64,000 nt of DNA. Source: Rhodoblastus sphagnicola (GTDB lineage Bacteria; Pseudomonadota; Alphaproteobacteria; Rhizobiales; Beijerinckiaceae). The translations under genes and the position numbers were made by a program. The stretch spans positions 83,963-147,962 of the forward strand of contig NZ_NHSJ01000038.1 in the NCBI RefSeq assembly GCF_002937075.1. The letters are read 5' to 3'. Positions 8,902 to 17,014 of this stretch are shown piece after piece. The notes beneath the pieces are model-generated. The model saw only the letters and a list, made by a program, of their open reading frames with translations, searched no databases and had not been told where the DNA came from. Every line of letters starts with the position of its first letter. The stretch's first letter is position 1.

Positions 8902-8949
8902 GGCGCCAAGAGGCGCCAGGAGGCGCCGGGAGCGCAAGGAGCGCAAGGA
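8902..8949 (+). repeat. Short tandem repeat in the leader of the GntR gene
   Basis: Three 10-bp units (GGCGCCAAGA, GGCGCCAGGA, GGCGCCGGGA) are followed by two 9-bp units of GCGCAAGGA, ending 6 bp before the ATG. The last units supply AAGGAG as ribosome site, and each unit carries an AGGA-like core, so unit number could tune translation of the regulator. Confidence 0.75.
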
Positions 8950-8955
8950 GACAAA

Positions 8956-9669
8956 ATGGCCGCCGCAGCTGAATTGAAACTGCCCGCGCTCGAGCGGTTG
9001 CCCAAGGAAACCACCAACCAGTGGGTCTATCGCAGCCTGCGCCAGGCGGTCATGCTCGGCATGGTCGCGCCCGGACGTCCCGTGACCATCCGCGACGTCG
9101 CCAATATTCTGGAGGTCAGCACCACGCCGGTGCGCGAGGCCCTGCGCCGCCTCGCCTCGGAGCAGGCGCTGGAGGAGCGGGACAATCGCCGCATCCTCGT
9201 GCCGAACATGACGGCGGCGCGTTTCCGCGAATTGTGCGAGTTGCGCATCGCGCTGGAATGCCACGCCGCCGAGCGCGCCATGCCCTATATGCACGGCCAG
9301 AAACTCGACGAACTCGCGGCGATCGACAAGCGTCTCGACGCCGCCAGCGATTCCGGCGACCGCGAGCAAACCATCGCGCTAAACCAGAAATTTCATCGCT
9401 TTATCTACGAAGCCAATCCCAACCAGACGGTGATGCCGCTGGTCGAAAGCGTGTGGTTGCAGCTTGGGCCGTTCGTGCGGCTGGCCCTGTCGCGGTTGAA
9501 GGATTTCTATCAGGTCGACCGCCATTTCGAGGCCATGGCGGCCTTGCGCCGGCAGGATCCGCTGGGCTTGCGGATCGCCATGGAGGCCGACATTCGCGAC
9601 GCCCTCACCCATGTCGGAACCAATGAATTGCTGAAAGCTTATGTTGAGAGTCCTGAATCCGTCGGCTGA
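8956..9669 (+). CDS. GntR-family transcriptional regulator, FCD (FadR-type) subfamily
   Basis: A 237-aa repressor-type protein. The N-terminal winged helix spans about residues 20-85 (TIRDVANILEVSTTPVREAL is the recognition part) and the remaining 150 residues are an all-helical FCD ligand domain, with FRELCELRIALE and a histidine in NQKFHRFIY that usually helps bind a metal and carboxylate ligand. It lies at the centre of the polyamine block, divergent from one gamma-glutamylpolyamine synthetase gene and upstream of the aldehyde dehydrogenase. It is the leading candidate to bind the five TGTGATCAYA palindromes, one of which lies in its own promoter region. The ligand is unknown; a pathway acid such as a gamma-glutamyl intermediate or GABA would fit. 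Confidence 0.88.
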   Translation: MAAAAELKLPALERLPKETTNQWVYRSLRQAVMLGMVAPGRPVTIRDVANILEVSTTPVREALRRLASEQALEERDNRRILVPNMTAARFRELCELRIALECHAAERAMPYMHGQKLDELAAIDKRLDAASDSGDREQTIALNQKFHRFIYEANPNQTVMPLVESVWLQLGPFVRLALSRLKDFYQVDRHFEAMAALRRQDPLGLRIAMEADIRDALTHVGTNELLKAYVESPESVG

Positions 9670-9876
9670 TCGGCGCTGGTCCTGACTTAAGTTTGTGCTG
9701 GCGCTGCTGAAATTTACGTCAAGACGATGATAATTCGATCCCTGTGAAAGCGCGCGCTTTCGCCCGTCCCCGGAGAATCCGAGGCATACGCCTGACTCAT
9801 GGTCATTTTCACCAAAGCGCCGGCGTCCGCGCCCAGATGCGTGTCGCCGGACGGCCTGTTGACAGGTTTTTTGCCC

Positions 9877-9904
9877 TGTGGTCACATCGGGAAATGTGAT
9901 CACA
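9877..9904. promoter_or_regulatory. Tandem TGTGATCAYA operators, sites 2 and 3, upstream of the aldehyde dehydrogenase
   Basis: TGTGGTCACA (9877-9886) and the perfect palindrome TGTGATCACA (9895-9904) are spaced 18 bp start to start, so on nearly the same DNA face. A TTGACA hexamer at 9859-9864 places the likely -10 region on site 2, and site 3 ends 12 bp before the ATG at 9917. Binding here would block polymerase, which argues for repression. Confidence 0.65.
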
Positions 9905-9916
9905 AACGAGGCCCTG

Positions 9917-11416
9917 ATGTCGCGTTTTCTCAACCGCACCGAAGTCGCCGAAGCCGCCGCCACGCTCAAATTTCCCGTCCTCGCCCTGATCGATGGCGCC
10001 CAGGTCGCGTCGACGCGCGGCGCGACCATGGACTGCATCAGCCCCATCGATGGCCGCAAGCTCGCCGAAATCGCCGCCTGCGGGCCGGAGGATATCGACC
10101 GCGCCGTCGCCTCCGCCCGCCGCGCCTTTCAGGATGGCCGCTGGCGTGATTTGCCGCCGGCCCAGCGCAAGGAGATTCTGTTCCGGTTCGCCGCGCTGAT
10201 CGAGGACAATGAACGCGAACTCGCCCTGCTCGAAACGCTCGACATGGGCAAGCCGATTTCCGACGCGCTGGCGGTCGACGTTGGCGCCACCGCGCGCTGC
10301 CTGCGCTGGCACGCCGAGGCGATCGACAAGGTTTATGGCGAGGTGGCGTCCACGGCGTCAAACGTTCTGGCCACCGTCACGCGCGAACCGCTGGGCGTGG
10401 TCGCCGTCGTCACGCCGTGGAATTTCCCCATGATCATGGCGGCGTGGAAGATCGCGCCGGCGCTGGCGAGCGGCAACAGCGTGGTGCTCAAACCGGCCGA
10501 ACAAAGCTCCCTCACCGCGCTGCGCCTCGGCGAACTGGCTTTGGAAGCGGGCCTGCCGGCGGGCGTGCTCAATGTCACGCCTGGCCTCGGCCCGGTGGCG
10601 GGCGCCGCGCTCGGCCTGCACAAGGACGTGGACGGCGTCTTCTTCACCGGCTCCACCGAAGTCGGCAAACTGTTCCTGACCTATTCCGGCGCGTCGAACA
10701 TGAAGCGCGTCGGGCTCGAATGCGGCGGCAAGAGCGGCCACATCATTCTGGCCTCGTGCCGCCAGCTCGACCGCGCGGCGGAGGCGGCGGCCGGCGCGAT
10801 TTTCTTCAACCAGGGCGAGATGTGTACGGCGGGATCGCGGCTGATCGTGGAGCGCTCCGTGCATGACGAGGTGGTGGAGCGGCTTGTGGCGCTGGCGCGG
10901 GACTACCAGCCCGGCGACCCGCTCGACCCCGCGACGCGCATGGGCGCGCTGGTCGATCAACATCATCTCGGCCGCGTGCTGGATTATGTCGAGATCGGCC
11001 GCGCCGAGGGCGCGCGTCTCCTCACCGGCGGCGCGCGGGCGCTGCGCGACACTGGCGGCGCCTATATGACCCCGACCATTTTCGATCGCGTCTCCAATTC
11101 CATGCGCATCGCGCGCGAGGAAATTTTCGGACCGGTGCTGTCGGTCATCGCAGTGGACAGCGCGGCCGAAGCCGTGGCCGTCGCCAATGACAGCGATTTC
11201 GGCCTCGCGGCCGGGGTGTGGAGCGACGACGTCGGCGAACTGCACCGAACCGCGCGCGGCCTGCGAGCAGGCATGATCTACGCCAATTGCTACGACGCCG
11301 ATGACATGACCGTGCCGTTCGGCGGCTTCAAACAATCCGGCATCGGCCGCGACAAATCGCTGCACGCGCTGGAAAAATACACCGAGCTCAAGACAACCTG
11401 GCTGCGCCTTTCCTGA
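9917..11416 (+). CDS. Aldehyde dehydrogenase, PuuC-like (gamma-glutamyl-gamma-aminobutyraldehyde / 4-aminobutyraldehyde dehydrogenase)
   Basis: A 499-aa NAD(P)-dependent aldehyde dehydrogenase. VTPWNFPMIM and FFTGSTEVGKLF shape the cofactor site, GLECGGKSGH carries the general base (with Cys replacing the more common Leu before GGK), and FNQGEMCTAGSR holds the catalytic cysteine, a pattern shared with PuuC/KauB enzymes. It would oxidise the aminoaldehyde formed from putrescine, or its gamma-glutamyl form, to GABA or gamma-glutamyl-GABA. The ATG at 9917 has ACGAGG upstream; the frame is open to 9878, but that part overlaps operator sites. The SpuC-like gene follows 24 bp on, so the two form an operon. 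Confidence 0.87.
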   Translation: MSRFLNRTEVAEAAATLKFPVLALIDGAQVASTRGATMDCISPIDGRKLAEIAACGPEDIDRAVASARRAFQDGRWRDLPPAQRKEILFRFAALIEDNERELALLETLDMGKPISDALAVDVGATARCLRWHAEAIDKVYGEVASTASNVLATVTREPLGVVAVVTPWNFPMIMAAWKIAPALASGNSVVLKPAEQSSLTALRLGELALEAGLPAGVLNVTPGLGPVAGAALGLHKDVDGVFFTGSTEVGKLFLTYSGASNMKRVGLECGGKSGHIILASCRQLDRAAEAAAGAIFFNQGEMCTAGSRLIVERSVHDEVVERLVALARDYQPGDPLDPATRMGALVDQHHLGRVLDYVEIGRAEGARLLTGGARALRDTGGAYMTPTIFDRVSNSMRIAREEIFGPVLSVIAVDSAAEAVAVANDSDFGLAAGVWSDDVGELHRTARGLRAGMIYANCYDADDMTVPFGGFKQSGIGRDKSLHALEKYTELKTTWLRLS

Positions 11417-11440
11417 AGCGCGTCAACAAGAGGGGAAACC

Positions 11441-12826
11441 ATGAATCACATCGACAAGGGCGCGCCCAAGAGCCAGGACATCTGGCAGGATCTCGACCGG
11501 CGCCATCATCTGCATCCGTTCACGGACACCAAGGCCCTCAACGCCAAGGGCGCGCGCATCATCACGCGCGGCGAAGGCTGCCACATCGTGGACGCCGAGG
11601 GCAAAAAACTGCTCGACGGCATGGCCGGGCTGTGGTGCGTCAACCTGGGCTATAACCGCAAGGAGCTGGTCGAGGCGGCCGCCAACCAGCTCAGCACGCT
11701 GCCCTACTATAACAATTTCTTCAGCACCGCGAACACGCCCAGCGTCGAACTGGCGGCGCGCTTGGCCACGGTGACGCCGGAGGGCCTCGACCATATCTTC
11801 TTCGCCAATTCCGGTTCGGAAGCCATCGACACCGCCATGCGCATGGCGCGCTTCTTCTGGCAGGCGGCGGGCAAGCCGGAAAAGACCTGGCTGATCGCGC
11901 GCGACAATTCCTATCACGGCTCGACCATCGCGGCGACATCGCTCGGCGGCCAGAAGGAAATGCGCAAGCAGGGCGGACCTCTGCTCGGCGACATCGCCCA
12001 TGTCGCGCAGCCTTACCATTATGGCGAAGGCGACGGCATGAGCGAGGACGAGTTCGGCCTTTTTCGCGCGCGGTTGATCGAGGAAAAAATTCTCGAACTC
12101 GGACCGGAGCGCGTCGCCGCCGTGTTCGGCGAGCCGATCCAGGGCGCCGGCGGCGTGATCGTGCCGCCGAAAACCTACTGGCCGGAAGTCGAGCGCATCT
12201 GCCGCAAATATGACGTGCTGCTGGTGGCCGACGAAGTGATCTGCGGGTTCGGCCGCACCGGCTCGTGGTTCGGTTGCCAGACCTTTGGCTTCACGCCCGA
12301 TCTGATGACCATGGCCAAGGGCATGAGCTCGGGCTATCTGCCGATTTCCGGCGTCGCCGTCGGGCGCCGCGTCGCCGACATGCTGATCGAGAACGGCGGC
12401 GAGTTCTACCATGGCTTCACTTATTCCGGCCATCCGGCTTCCGCCGCCGTGGCGCTGGCCACGCTGGACATTTTGCAGGATGAAAAGATCATCGAGCGCG
12501 TGCGCGACGACATCGGGCCTTATTTCCAGAAGGGACTGCGCACGCTGCTCGATCATCCGCTGGTCGGGCATATCGACGGGGTCGGCCTGATCGCCGGCAT
12601 CGCGCTGGTGAAAAGCAAGACTCCGAAAACCTTCTTCGAGACGGCGGACAAGGCCGGCGTCCGCGTGCGCGACCATTCCATCTCCAACGGCCTGATGATG
12701 CGCGCGGTCGGCGACCGCATGGCCTTGTCGCCGCCGCTGGTCATCTCGCATGAGGAAGTGGACGACCTCGTGCGCATCGTGCGCCGCGCGCTCGATCTCA
12801 CCCTCGCCGAGATCGGCGCGGCCTGA
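11441..12826 (+). CDS. spuC: Class III aminotransferase, putrescine (diamine)--pyruvate aminotransferase
   Basis: A PLP enzyme of 461 aa that transfers an amino group from putrescine or a related diamine to pyruvate, giving 4-aminobutyraldehyde and alanine. The opening region (HHLHPFTD, LNAKGARIITRGEG, MAGLWCVNLGY) is characteristic of the SpuC group. Also visible are NSGSEAIDTAMR, YHGSTIAATSLGG, EPIQGAGGVIVPP, ADEVICGFGRTG and the PLP lysine in MAKGMSSGYLPISG. GAGGGG sits before the ATG. It lies directly after the aldehyde dehydrogenase that would accept its product and before the polyamine importer. Alanine formed here could feed the alr-dadA branch in principle. Omega-transaminases of similar sequence accept several amines, so the exact substrate is not fixed. 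Confidence 0.88.
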   Translation: MNHIDKGAPKSQDIWQDLDRRHHLHPFTDTKALNAKGARIITRGEGCHIVDAEGKKLLDGMAGLWCVNLGYNRKELVEAAANQLSTLPYYNNFFSTANTPSVELAARLATVTPEGLDHIFFANSGSEAIDTAMRMARFFWQAAGKPEKTWLIARDNSYHGSTIAATSLGGQKEMRKQGGPLLGDIAHVAQPYHYGEGDGMSEDEFGLFRARLIEEKILELGPERVAAVFGEPIQGAGGVIVPPKTYWPEVERICRKYDVLLVADEVICGFGRTGSWFGCQTFGFTPDLMTMAKGMSSGYLPISGVAVGRRVADMLIENGGEFYHGFTYSGHPASAAVALATLDILQDEKIIERVRDDIGPYFQKGLRTLLDHPLVGHIDGVGLIAGIALVKSKTPKTFFETADKAGVRVRDHSISNGLMMRAVGDRMALSPPLVISHEEVDDLVRIVRRALDLTLAEIGAA

Positions 12827-12836
12827 TCCCGGATTT

Positions 12837-12860
12837 GGGCCGCCCCCGCGTGGGCGGCCC
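12837..12860 (+). terminator. GC-rich hairpin after spuC
   Basis: GGGCCGCCC (12837-12845) and GGGCGGCCC (12852-12860) pair perfectly over 9 bp with a 6-nt loop, 10 bp after the spuC stop. No T-run follows (the next bases are A-rich), so it may only partly terminate or may protect the 3' end of the message. Confidence 0.5.
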
Positions 12861-12977
12861 AAGACCAAAAAAGTTGAAAAATCGCGCTCGCGGCCGGATC
12901 GGCGATCCCGTAAGAATGGAAGCTGAAACGGAGTCGTTCGCCGGAACCACCCTCAAAAGACCAAACGAGGTCGGACC

Positions 12978-14081
12978 ATGTCATCGAACAAATTCCGCCA
13001 AATGCTTCTCGCCGGCGCCGCCCTGCTGATCGGCGCGGTTCCCGCCCCGGCCGCCGAAGCGGTGCTGAACATCTACAACTGGAACGACTATATCGACCCC
13101 GACACCGTGCCGGCCTTCGAAAAAGCCACGGGCATCAAGGTCACCTATGATCTTTACGACGCCAACGAGACGCTGGAAGCCAAGCTGTCCGCCGGCGGCT
13201 CGGGCTATGACATTGTCGTGCCCAGCCTGTTCCCCTTCGCCGCGCGCCAGATCAAGGGCGGGTTCTATCAGCCGCTCGACAAGTCCAAGCTGAAGAATTA
13301 CGGCCATCTCGACAAGGGCCTGCTGGCGCGCATGGCGGCGCAGGACGCCGGCAACGCCTATCTCGTGCCGTGGATGTCGGGCACGGTGGTGATCGGCTAT
13401 AATGTCGACAAGATCAAACAGATCCTGCCGAATGGGCCGGTCGACAGCCTGAAGATGCTGTTCGATCCCGCCGTGGCGGCAAAACTCAAGGACTGCGGCA
13501 TTTCCATCATGGATTCGCCGACCGAGGTGTTCCCGCCGGCGCTGCTGGCGCTTGGCCTCAACCCCGATTCCAAGAAGGCCGACGAGCTGAAGAAGGCCGC
13601 CGCCCTGCTGATGAAGGTGCGTCCGTCGGTGCGCCGCTATGACAGCGCCGAATATATCAACGCGCTGGCCAACGGCGACATCTGCATCGCCTGGGGCTAT
13701 TCCTCGGACATGCAGGTGGCCAAGCATCGCGCGCAGGAAGCCGGCAAGGGCGTCAACATCGCCGTCGTCATCCCCAAGGAAGGGGCGCTGCGCTATATCG
13801 ACACGGTGGCGATTCCCAAGGATGCGCCGCACACCGAGGCCGCGCTGAAATTCATCGATTTCATCATGCAGCCGGAGGTCATCGCAAAAACCTCCTCCAA
13901 AATCTACGTGATGAGCGGCAATGCCGACGCCAAGCCCTTCGTCACACCGGAAGTGGCGAATGATCCCACCATCTTCCCGCCGCCGGAAGTTGAAAAAACC
14001 ATTTACACCATCACCGGCTCCGACGCGGCCACCGACCGCCTGCGCACGCGCCTGTGGACGGAAATCAAAACCGGCCATTAA
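12978..14081 (+). CDS. potF: Putrescine/polyamine ABC transporter, periplasmic binding protein (PotF type)
   Basis: Periplasmic receptor that captures putrescine (or spermidine) for the permease. Residues 1-26 are a signal peptide with hydrophobic core LLAGAALLIGAV and cleavage likely at APAAEA. The mature start VLNIYNWNDYIDPDTV is the hallmark of the PotF/SpuD group, with polyamine-binding aromatic and acidic residues in YNWNDYI and WGYSSDM. The length of 367 aa is normal. GAGG precedes the ATG. It heads the potFGHI set, with a strong terminator-like hairpin between it and potG, which fits the usual excess of binding protein. Confidence 0.93.
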   Translation: MSSNKFRQMLLAGAALLIGAVPAPAAEAVLNIYNWNDYIDPDTVPAFEKATGIKVTYDLYDANETLEAKLSAGGSGYDIVVPSLFPFAARQIKGGFYQPLDKSKLKNYGHLDKGLLARMAAQDAGNAYLVPWMSGTVVIGYNVDKIKQILPNGPVDSLKMLFDPAVAAKLKDCGISIMDSPTEVFPPALLALGLNPDSKKADELKKAAALLMKVRPSVRRYDSAEYINALANGDICIAWGYSSDMQVAKHRAQEAGKGVNIAVVIPKEGALRYIDTVAIPKDAPHTEAALKFIDFIMQPEVIAKTSSKIYVMSGNADAKPFVTPEVANDPTIFPPPEVEKTIYTITGSDAATDRLRTRLWTEIKTGH

Positions 14082-14088
14082 GGCCTTT

Positions 14089-14116
14089 GGGCCGCGTCCG
14101 CGCGGCCCTTTTCTTT
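14089..14116 (+). terminator. Intrinsic terminator/attenuator between potF and potG
   Basis: GGGCCGCG (14089-14096) and CGCGGCCC (14101-14108) form a perfect 8-bp GC stem with a 4-nt loop, followed by TTTTCTTT. It begins 8 bp after the potF stop. As potG lacks an obvious promoter of its own, this probably acts as a partial terminator that sets the ratio of binding protein to ATPase and permeases. Confidence 0.8.
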
Positions 14117-14138
14117 ACCCGATCAGAAAGGCTTACTC

Positions 14139-15269
14139 GTGGACGTGTTGCGTGATGATGGCCTCCAGCCGTGGGCTGAAAAGAAAGTGGCGCCGCAACT
14201 GCGCATCAGCAACGTCGTCAAGACGTTCGACGGGTTTACCGCCGTGGACGATGTCAGCCTCGACATTTATCGCGGCGAGTTTTTTTCGCTGCTGGGCGGC
14301 TCCGGTTGCGGCAAGACCACGCTTTTGCGCATGCTCGCCGGCTTCGAATTCCCCGACCGGGGCGCGATTACGGTCGATGGTCTCGACCTGCTGAAATTGC
14401 AGCCCTATGAGCGCCCGCTCAACATGATGTTCCAGAACTACGCTCTGTTTCCCCACATGACCGTGGCGAAAAACATCGCCTTCGGCCTGCGCAACGAGGG
14501 ACTTGGGCCGGACGAGGTGGAGAAGCGGGTAAAAAAATCGCTTGAGCTGGTGCAATTGTCGACGTTTTCGGAGCGCAAGCCGAACCAGCTTTCCGGCGGC
14601 CAGAGGCAACGCGTGGCCCTGGCCCGCGCGCTGATCAAGCGGCCGAGCGTCCTGCTGCTCGACGAGCCGCTTTCCGCGCTCGACAAGAAATTGCGCGAGG
14701 CCACCCAGTTCGAATTGATCAACATTCAAAAGCAGGTCGGCGTCACCTTCATCATGGTCACGCATGATCAGGACGAAGCCATGGCCATGTCCACCCGCAT
14801 CGCCGTGATGGACAAGGGCCGCGTCGTGCAGGTCGGCGAGCCGCGCGAAATCTACGAATATCCGCGCTCGCGGTTTGTCGCCACCTTCATCGGCTCGATC
14901 AATCTGCTGGAGGGGCCGGTGATCGATTTTGGCGCCGACGGCTCGCGCGTCGAATGCGCGCAATGGGGCGGTCCGGTCCAGGTCGCGCAGGATCTTGCGG
15001 CGCTTGCCAGCCACCATGTCGCCATCGGCGTGCGGCCCGAAAAAATCCGCCTCGCGCGCGCCGACGACAGCGCCTTCGCCGCCGACAATATTGCCGAAGG
15101 CGTGGTCAAGGAGATCGCCTATCTCGGCGATTCCATGCTCTATCGCGTGCAATTGCCGGGCGGCCTGCTGGTGAAAGTCGCCGCGCAAAATCTCGGCGTC
15201 TGGTTCGCCGCCGATGAGCCGGTGCGCATCGGCTTCGACGCGTCCGCCGGCGTGGCGATCGACAAATGA
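14139..15269 (+). CDS. potG: Putrescine/polyamine ABC transporter, ATP-binding protein (PotG type)
   Basis: A 376-aa ATPase that drives polyamine import. Walker [10 protein letters not shown] (about residues 53-61), Q-loop in [12 protein letters not shown], signature [15 protein letters not shown], Walker [12 protein letters not shown] and the H-loop in MVTHDQDEA are intact. The C-terminal 120 residues form a TOBE domain typical of the spermidine/putrescine subfamily. Translation starts at a GTG (14139) with AGAAAGG upstream. Its stop overlaps the potH start as ATGA. Confidence 0.93.
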   Translation: MDVLRDDGLQPWAEKKVAPQLRISNVVKTFDGFTAVDDVSLDIYRGEFFSLLGGSGCGKTTLLRMLAGFEFPDRGAITVDGLDLLKLQPYERPLNMMFQNYALFPHMTVAKNIAFGLRNEGLGPDEVEKRVKKSLELVQLSTFSERKPNQLSGGQRQRVALARALIKRPSVLLLDEPLSALDKKLREATQFELINIQKQVGVTFIMVTHDQDEAMAMSTRIAVMDKGRVVQVGEPREIYEYPRSRFVATFIGSINLLEGPVIDFGADGSRVECAQWGGPVQVAQDLAALASHHVAIGVRPEKIRLARADDSAFAADNIAEGVVKEIAYLGDSMLYRVQLPGGLLVKVAAQNLGVWFAADEPVRIGFDASAGVAIDK

Positions 15270-16180
15270 GCGCGCCGATTTTCTCCAACGCGCAAACGCG
15301 CGGTTTCGGGCGCTTCCTCGCCGTCGCCGTTCCCTACGGCTGGTTCCTGGTGTTCTTCCTCGCGCCGTTCCTGATCGTCGCCAAGATCAGCCTCTCCACG
15401 GCGGCGACCGCCATCCCGCCTTACGAATCCCTGGTGTCCTGGGCCGACGACGGGGCGCTGGTGCTGACGCTGCACTTCAACAATTACAAGCTGATCTTCT
15501 CGGATCCCGTCTATCTCATCGCCTATGCCTCGTCGCTGCGCAACGCCGCCGTGACCGTGATCTTCACGCTGCTGCTCGGCTATCCGCTGGCCTATTTCAT
15601 CGCCTCGCGCAGCGCCAAATGGCGCGCGCCGCTGTTGATGCTGGTGATGATGCCGTTCTGGACCTCGTTCCTGATCCGCGTCTATGCCTGGATCGGAATT
15701 TTGAAGCCCAATGGCGTGATCAACTCCGCCCTGCTCTGGCTCGGCGTGATCGACAAGCCGCTCGATATTCTCAACAACCAGTTCGCCGTTTATCTCGGCA
15801 TGGTCTACGCCTATCTGCCGTTCATGGTGCTGCCGCTCTATGCGCATCTGGAGAAGCTGGACTGGTCGCTGCTTGAGGCCGCCGGCGATCTCGGCGCCCG
15901 GCCCGCCCGCGTGTTCCGCGAAGTGACGCTGCCGCTGTCCATGCCCGGCATTGTCGCTGGCAGTCTGCTCGTCTTCATCCCGGCGGTCGGCGAATATATC
16001 GTCCCGACCCTGCTCGGCGGGCCGGACACCCTGACCATCGGCGCCGCCTTGTGGAACGAATTCTTCAGCAACCACGACTGGCCGGTCGCCTCGACCGTGG
16101 CGGTGGCTTTGGTGGTGCTGCTGGTCGGTCCGCTGATGGCGCTGCAGAATTACCAGGCCAAGGAGGAGCAAAAGCCATGA
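15266..16180 (+). CDS. potH: Putrescine/polyamine ABC transporter, permease (PotH type)
   Basis: Inner-membrane permease of 304 aa with about six hydrophobic segments, the first near residues 20-40 (YGWFLVFFLAPFLIV). The EAA loop that contacts the ATPase is visible as EAAGDLGARPARVFREVTLPLSMPG. Coupled to potG by ATGA and to potI by ATGA, so G, H and I are made together. The insert between TM1 and TM2 is typical of PotH, which is longer than PotI. Confidence 0.93.
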   Translation: MSAPIFSNAQTRGFGRFLAVAVPYGWFLVFFLAPFLIVAKISLSTAATAIPPYESLVSWADDGALVLTLHFNNYKLIFSDPVYLIAYASSLRNAAVTVIFTLLLGYPLAYFIASRSAKWRAPLLMLVMMPFWTSFLIRVYAWIGILKPNGVINSALLWLGVIDKPLDILNNQFAVYLGMVYAYLPFMVLPLYAHLEKLDWSLLEAAGDLGARPARVFREVTLPLSMPGIVAGSLLVFIPAVGEYIVPTLLGGPDTLTIGAALWNEFFSNHDWPVASTVAVALVVLLVGPLMALQNYQAKEEQKP

Positions 16181-17007
16181 ACGCCGCGCAGAGCCGCTTC
16201 CTGCTCCTGGCGATGTCGCTCCTCGCCATTTTCTTCCTCTACGCCCCCATCGTCTCCATCGTCATCTATTCCTTCAACGAGTCGCAACTCGTCACGGTGT
16301 GGTCGCGCTTCTCCACCAAATGGTACGCGGCTTTGCTCCATGACGACCAGATCTTGCGCGCCACGCGGATTTCGCTGGAGGTCGCGCTGCTGAGCGCCAC
16401 CGGCGCCACCGTGCTCGGCACATTCGCCGGTTACGTGCTGTCGCGGTTCGGACGCTTTCCCGGCCGCACCCTGTTTTCCGGCATCGTGATGGCGCCTTTG
16501 GTGATGCCGGAAATCATCATGGGCATTTCCATGCTGCTGCTGTTCGTGGCGCTGGAAGCCGCGATCGGCTGGCCGCCTCGCGACATCCAGACCATCGTCA
16601 TGGCGCATATCACTTTCGCCACCGCCTTTGTCGCGGTGGTGGTGCAGAGCCGGCTGGCCGAAATCGACGTGTCCATCGAGGAGGCGGCGGCCGATCTCGG
16701 CGCGCGGCCGTTGCAGGTGTTCTTTCTCGTCACGCTGCCGCTGATCGCGCCGGCTCTGGTGTCCGGCTTTCTGCTGGCGTTTTCGCTGAGCCTCGACGAT
16801 CTCGTCATCACTTCCTTCGTCTCCGGGCCGAGTTCGACCACGCTGCCGGTGGTGATCTTCTCGAAAGTGCGGCTGGGTCTCAATCCCGAGATCAACGCGC
16901 TGGGCACGCTGATCATCCTGTTCGTCGGCGTGATCGCCACGCTCGCCACCTTCCGCACCGTGTTCGCCGATTGGCGCGGGCGCCGGAAAGTGGACGCGCC
17001 AGCCTGA
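16177..17007 (+). CDS. potI: Putrescine/polyamine ABC transporter, permease (PotI type)
   Basis: Second permease of the importer, 276 aa. The first membrane span is near residues 8-30 (LLLAMSLLAIFFLYAPIV), and the EAA loop is EEAAADLGARPLQVFFLVTLPLIAP. SLSLDDLVITSFVSGP is a well-conserved PotI/PotC region. The ATG at 16177 has AGGAGGAG just upstream and overlaps the potH stop by 4 bp; the frame is open further upstream but without family similarity. The sigma-54 activator gene follows after 7 bp. Confidence 0.93.
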   Translation: MNAAQSRFLLLAMSLLAIFFLYAPIVSIVIYSFNESQLVTVWSRFSTKWYAALLHDDQILRATRISLEVALLSATGATVLGTFAGYVLSRFGRFPGRTLFSGIVMAPLVMPEIIMGISMLLLFVALEAAIGWPPRDIQTIVMAHITFATAFVAVVVQSRLAEIDVSIEEAAADLGARPLQVFFLVTLPLIAPALVSGFLLAFSLSLDDLVITSFVSGPSSTTLPVVIFSKVRLGLNPEINALGTLIILFVGVIATLATFRTVFADWRGRRKVDAPA

Positions 17008-17014
17008 GGGAAAA

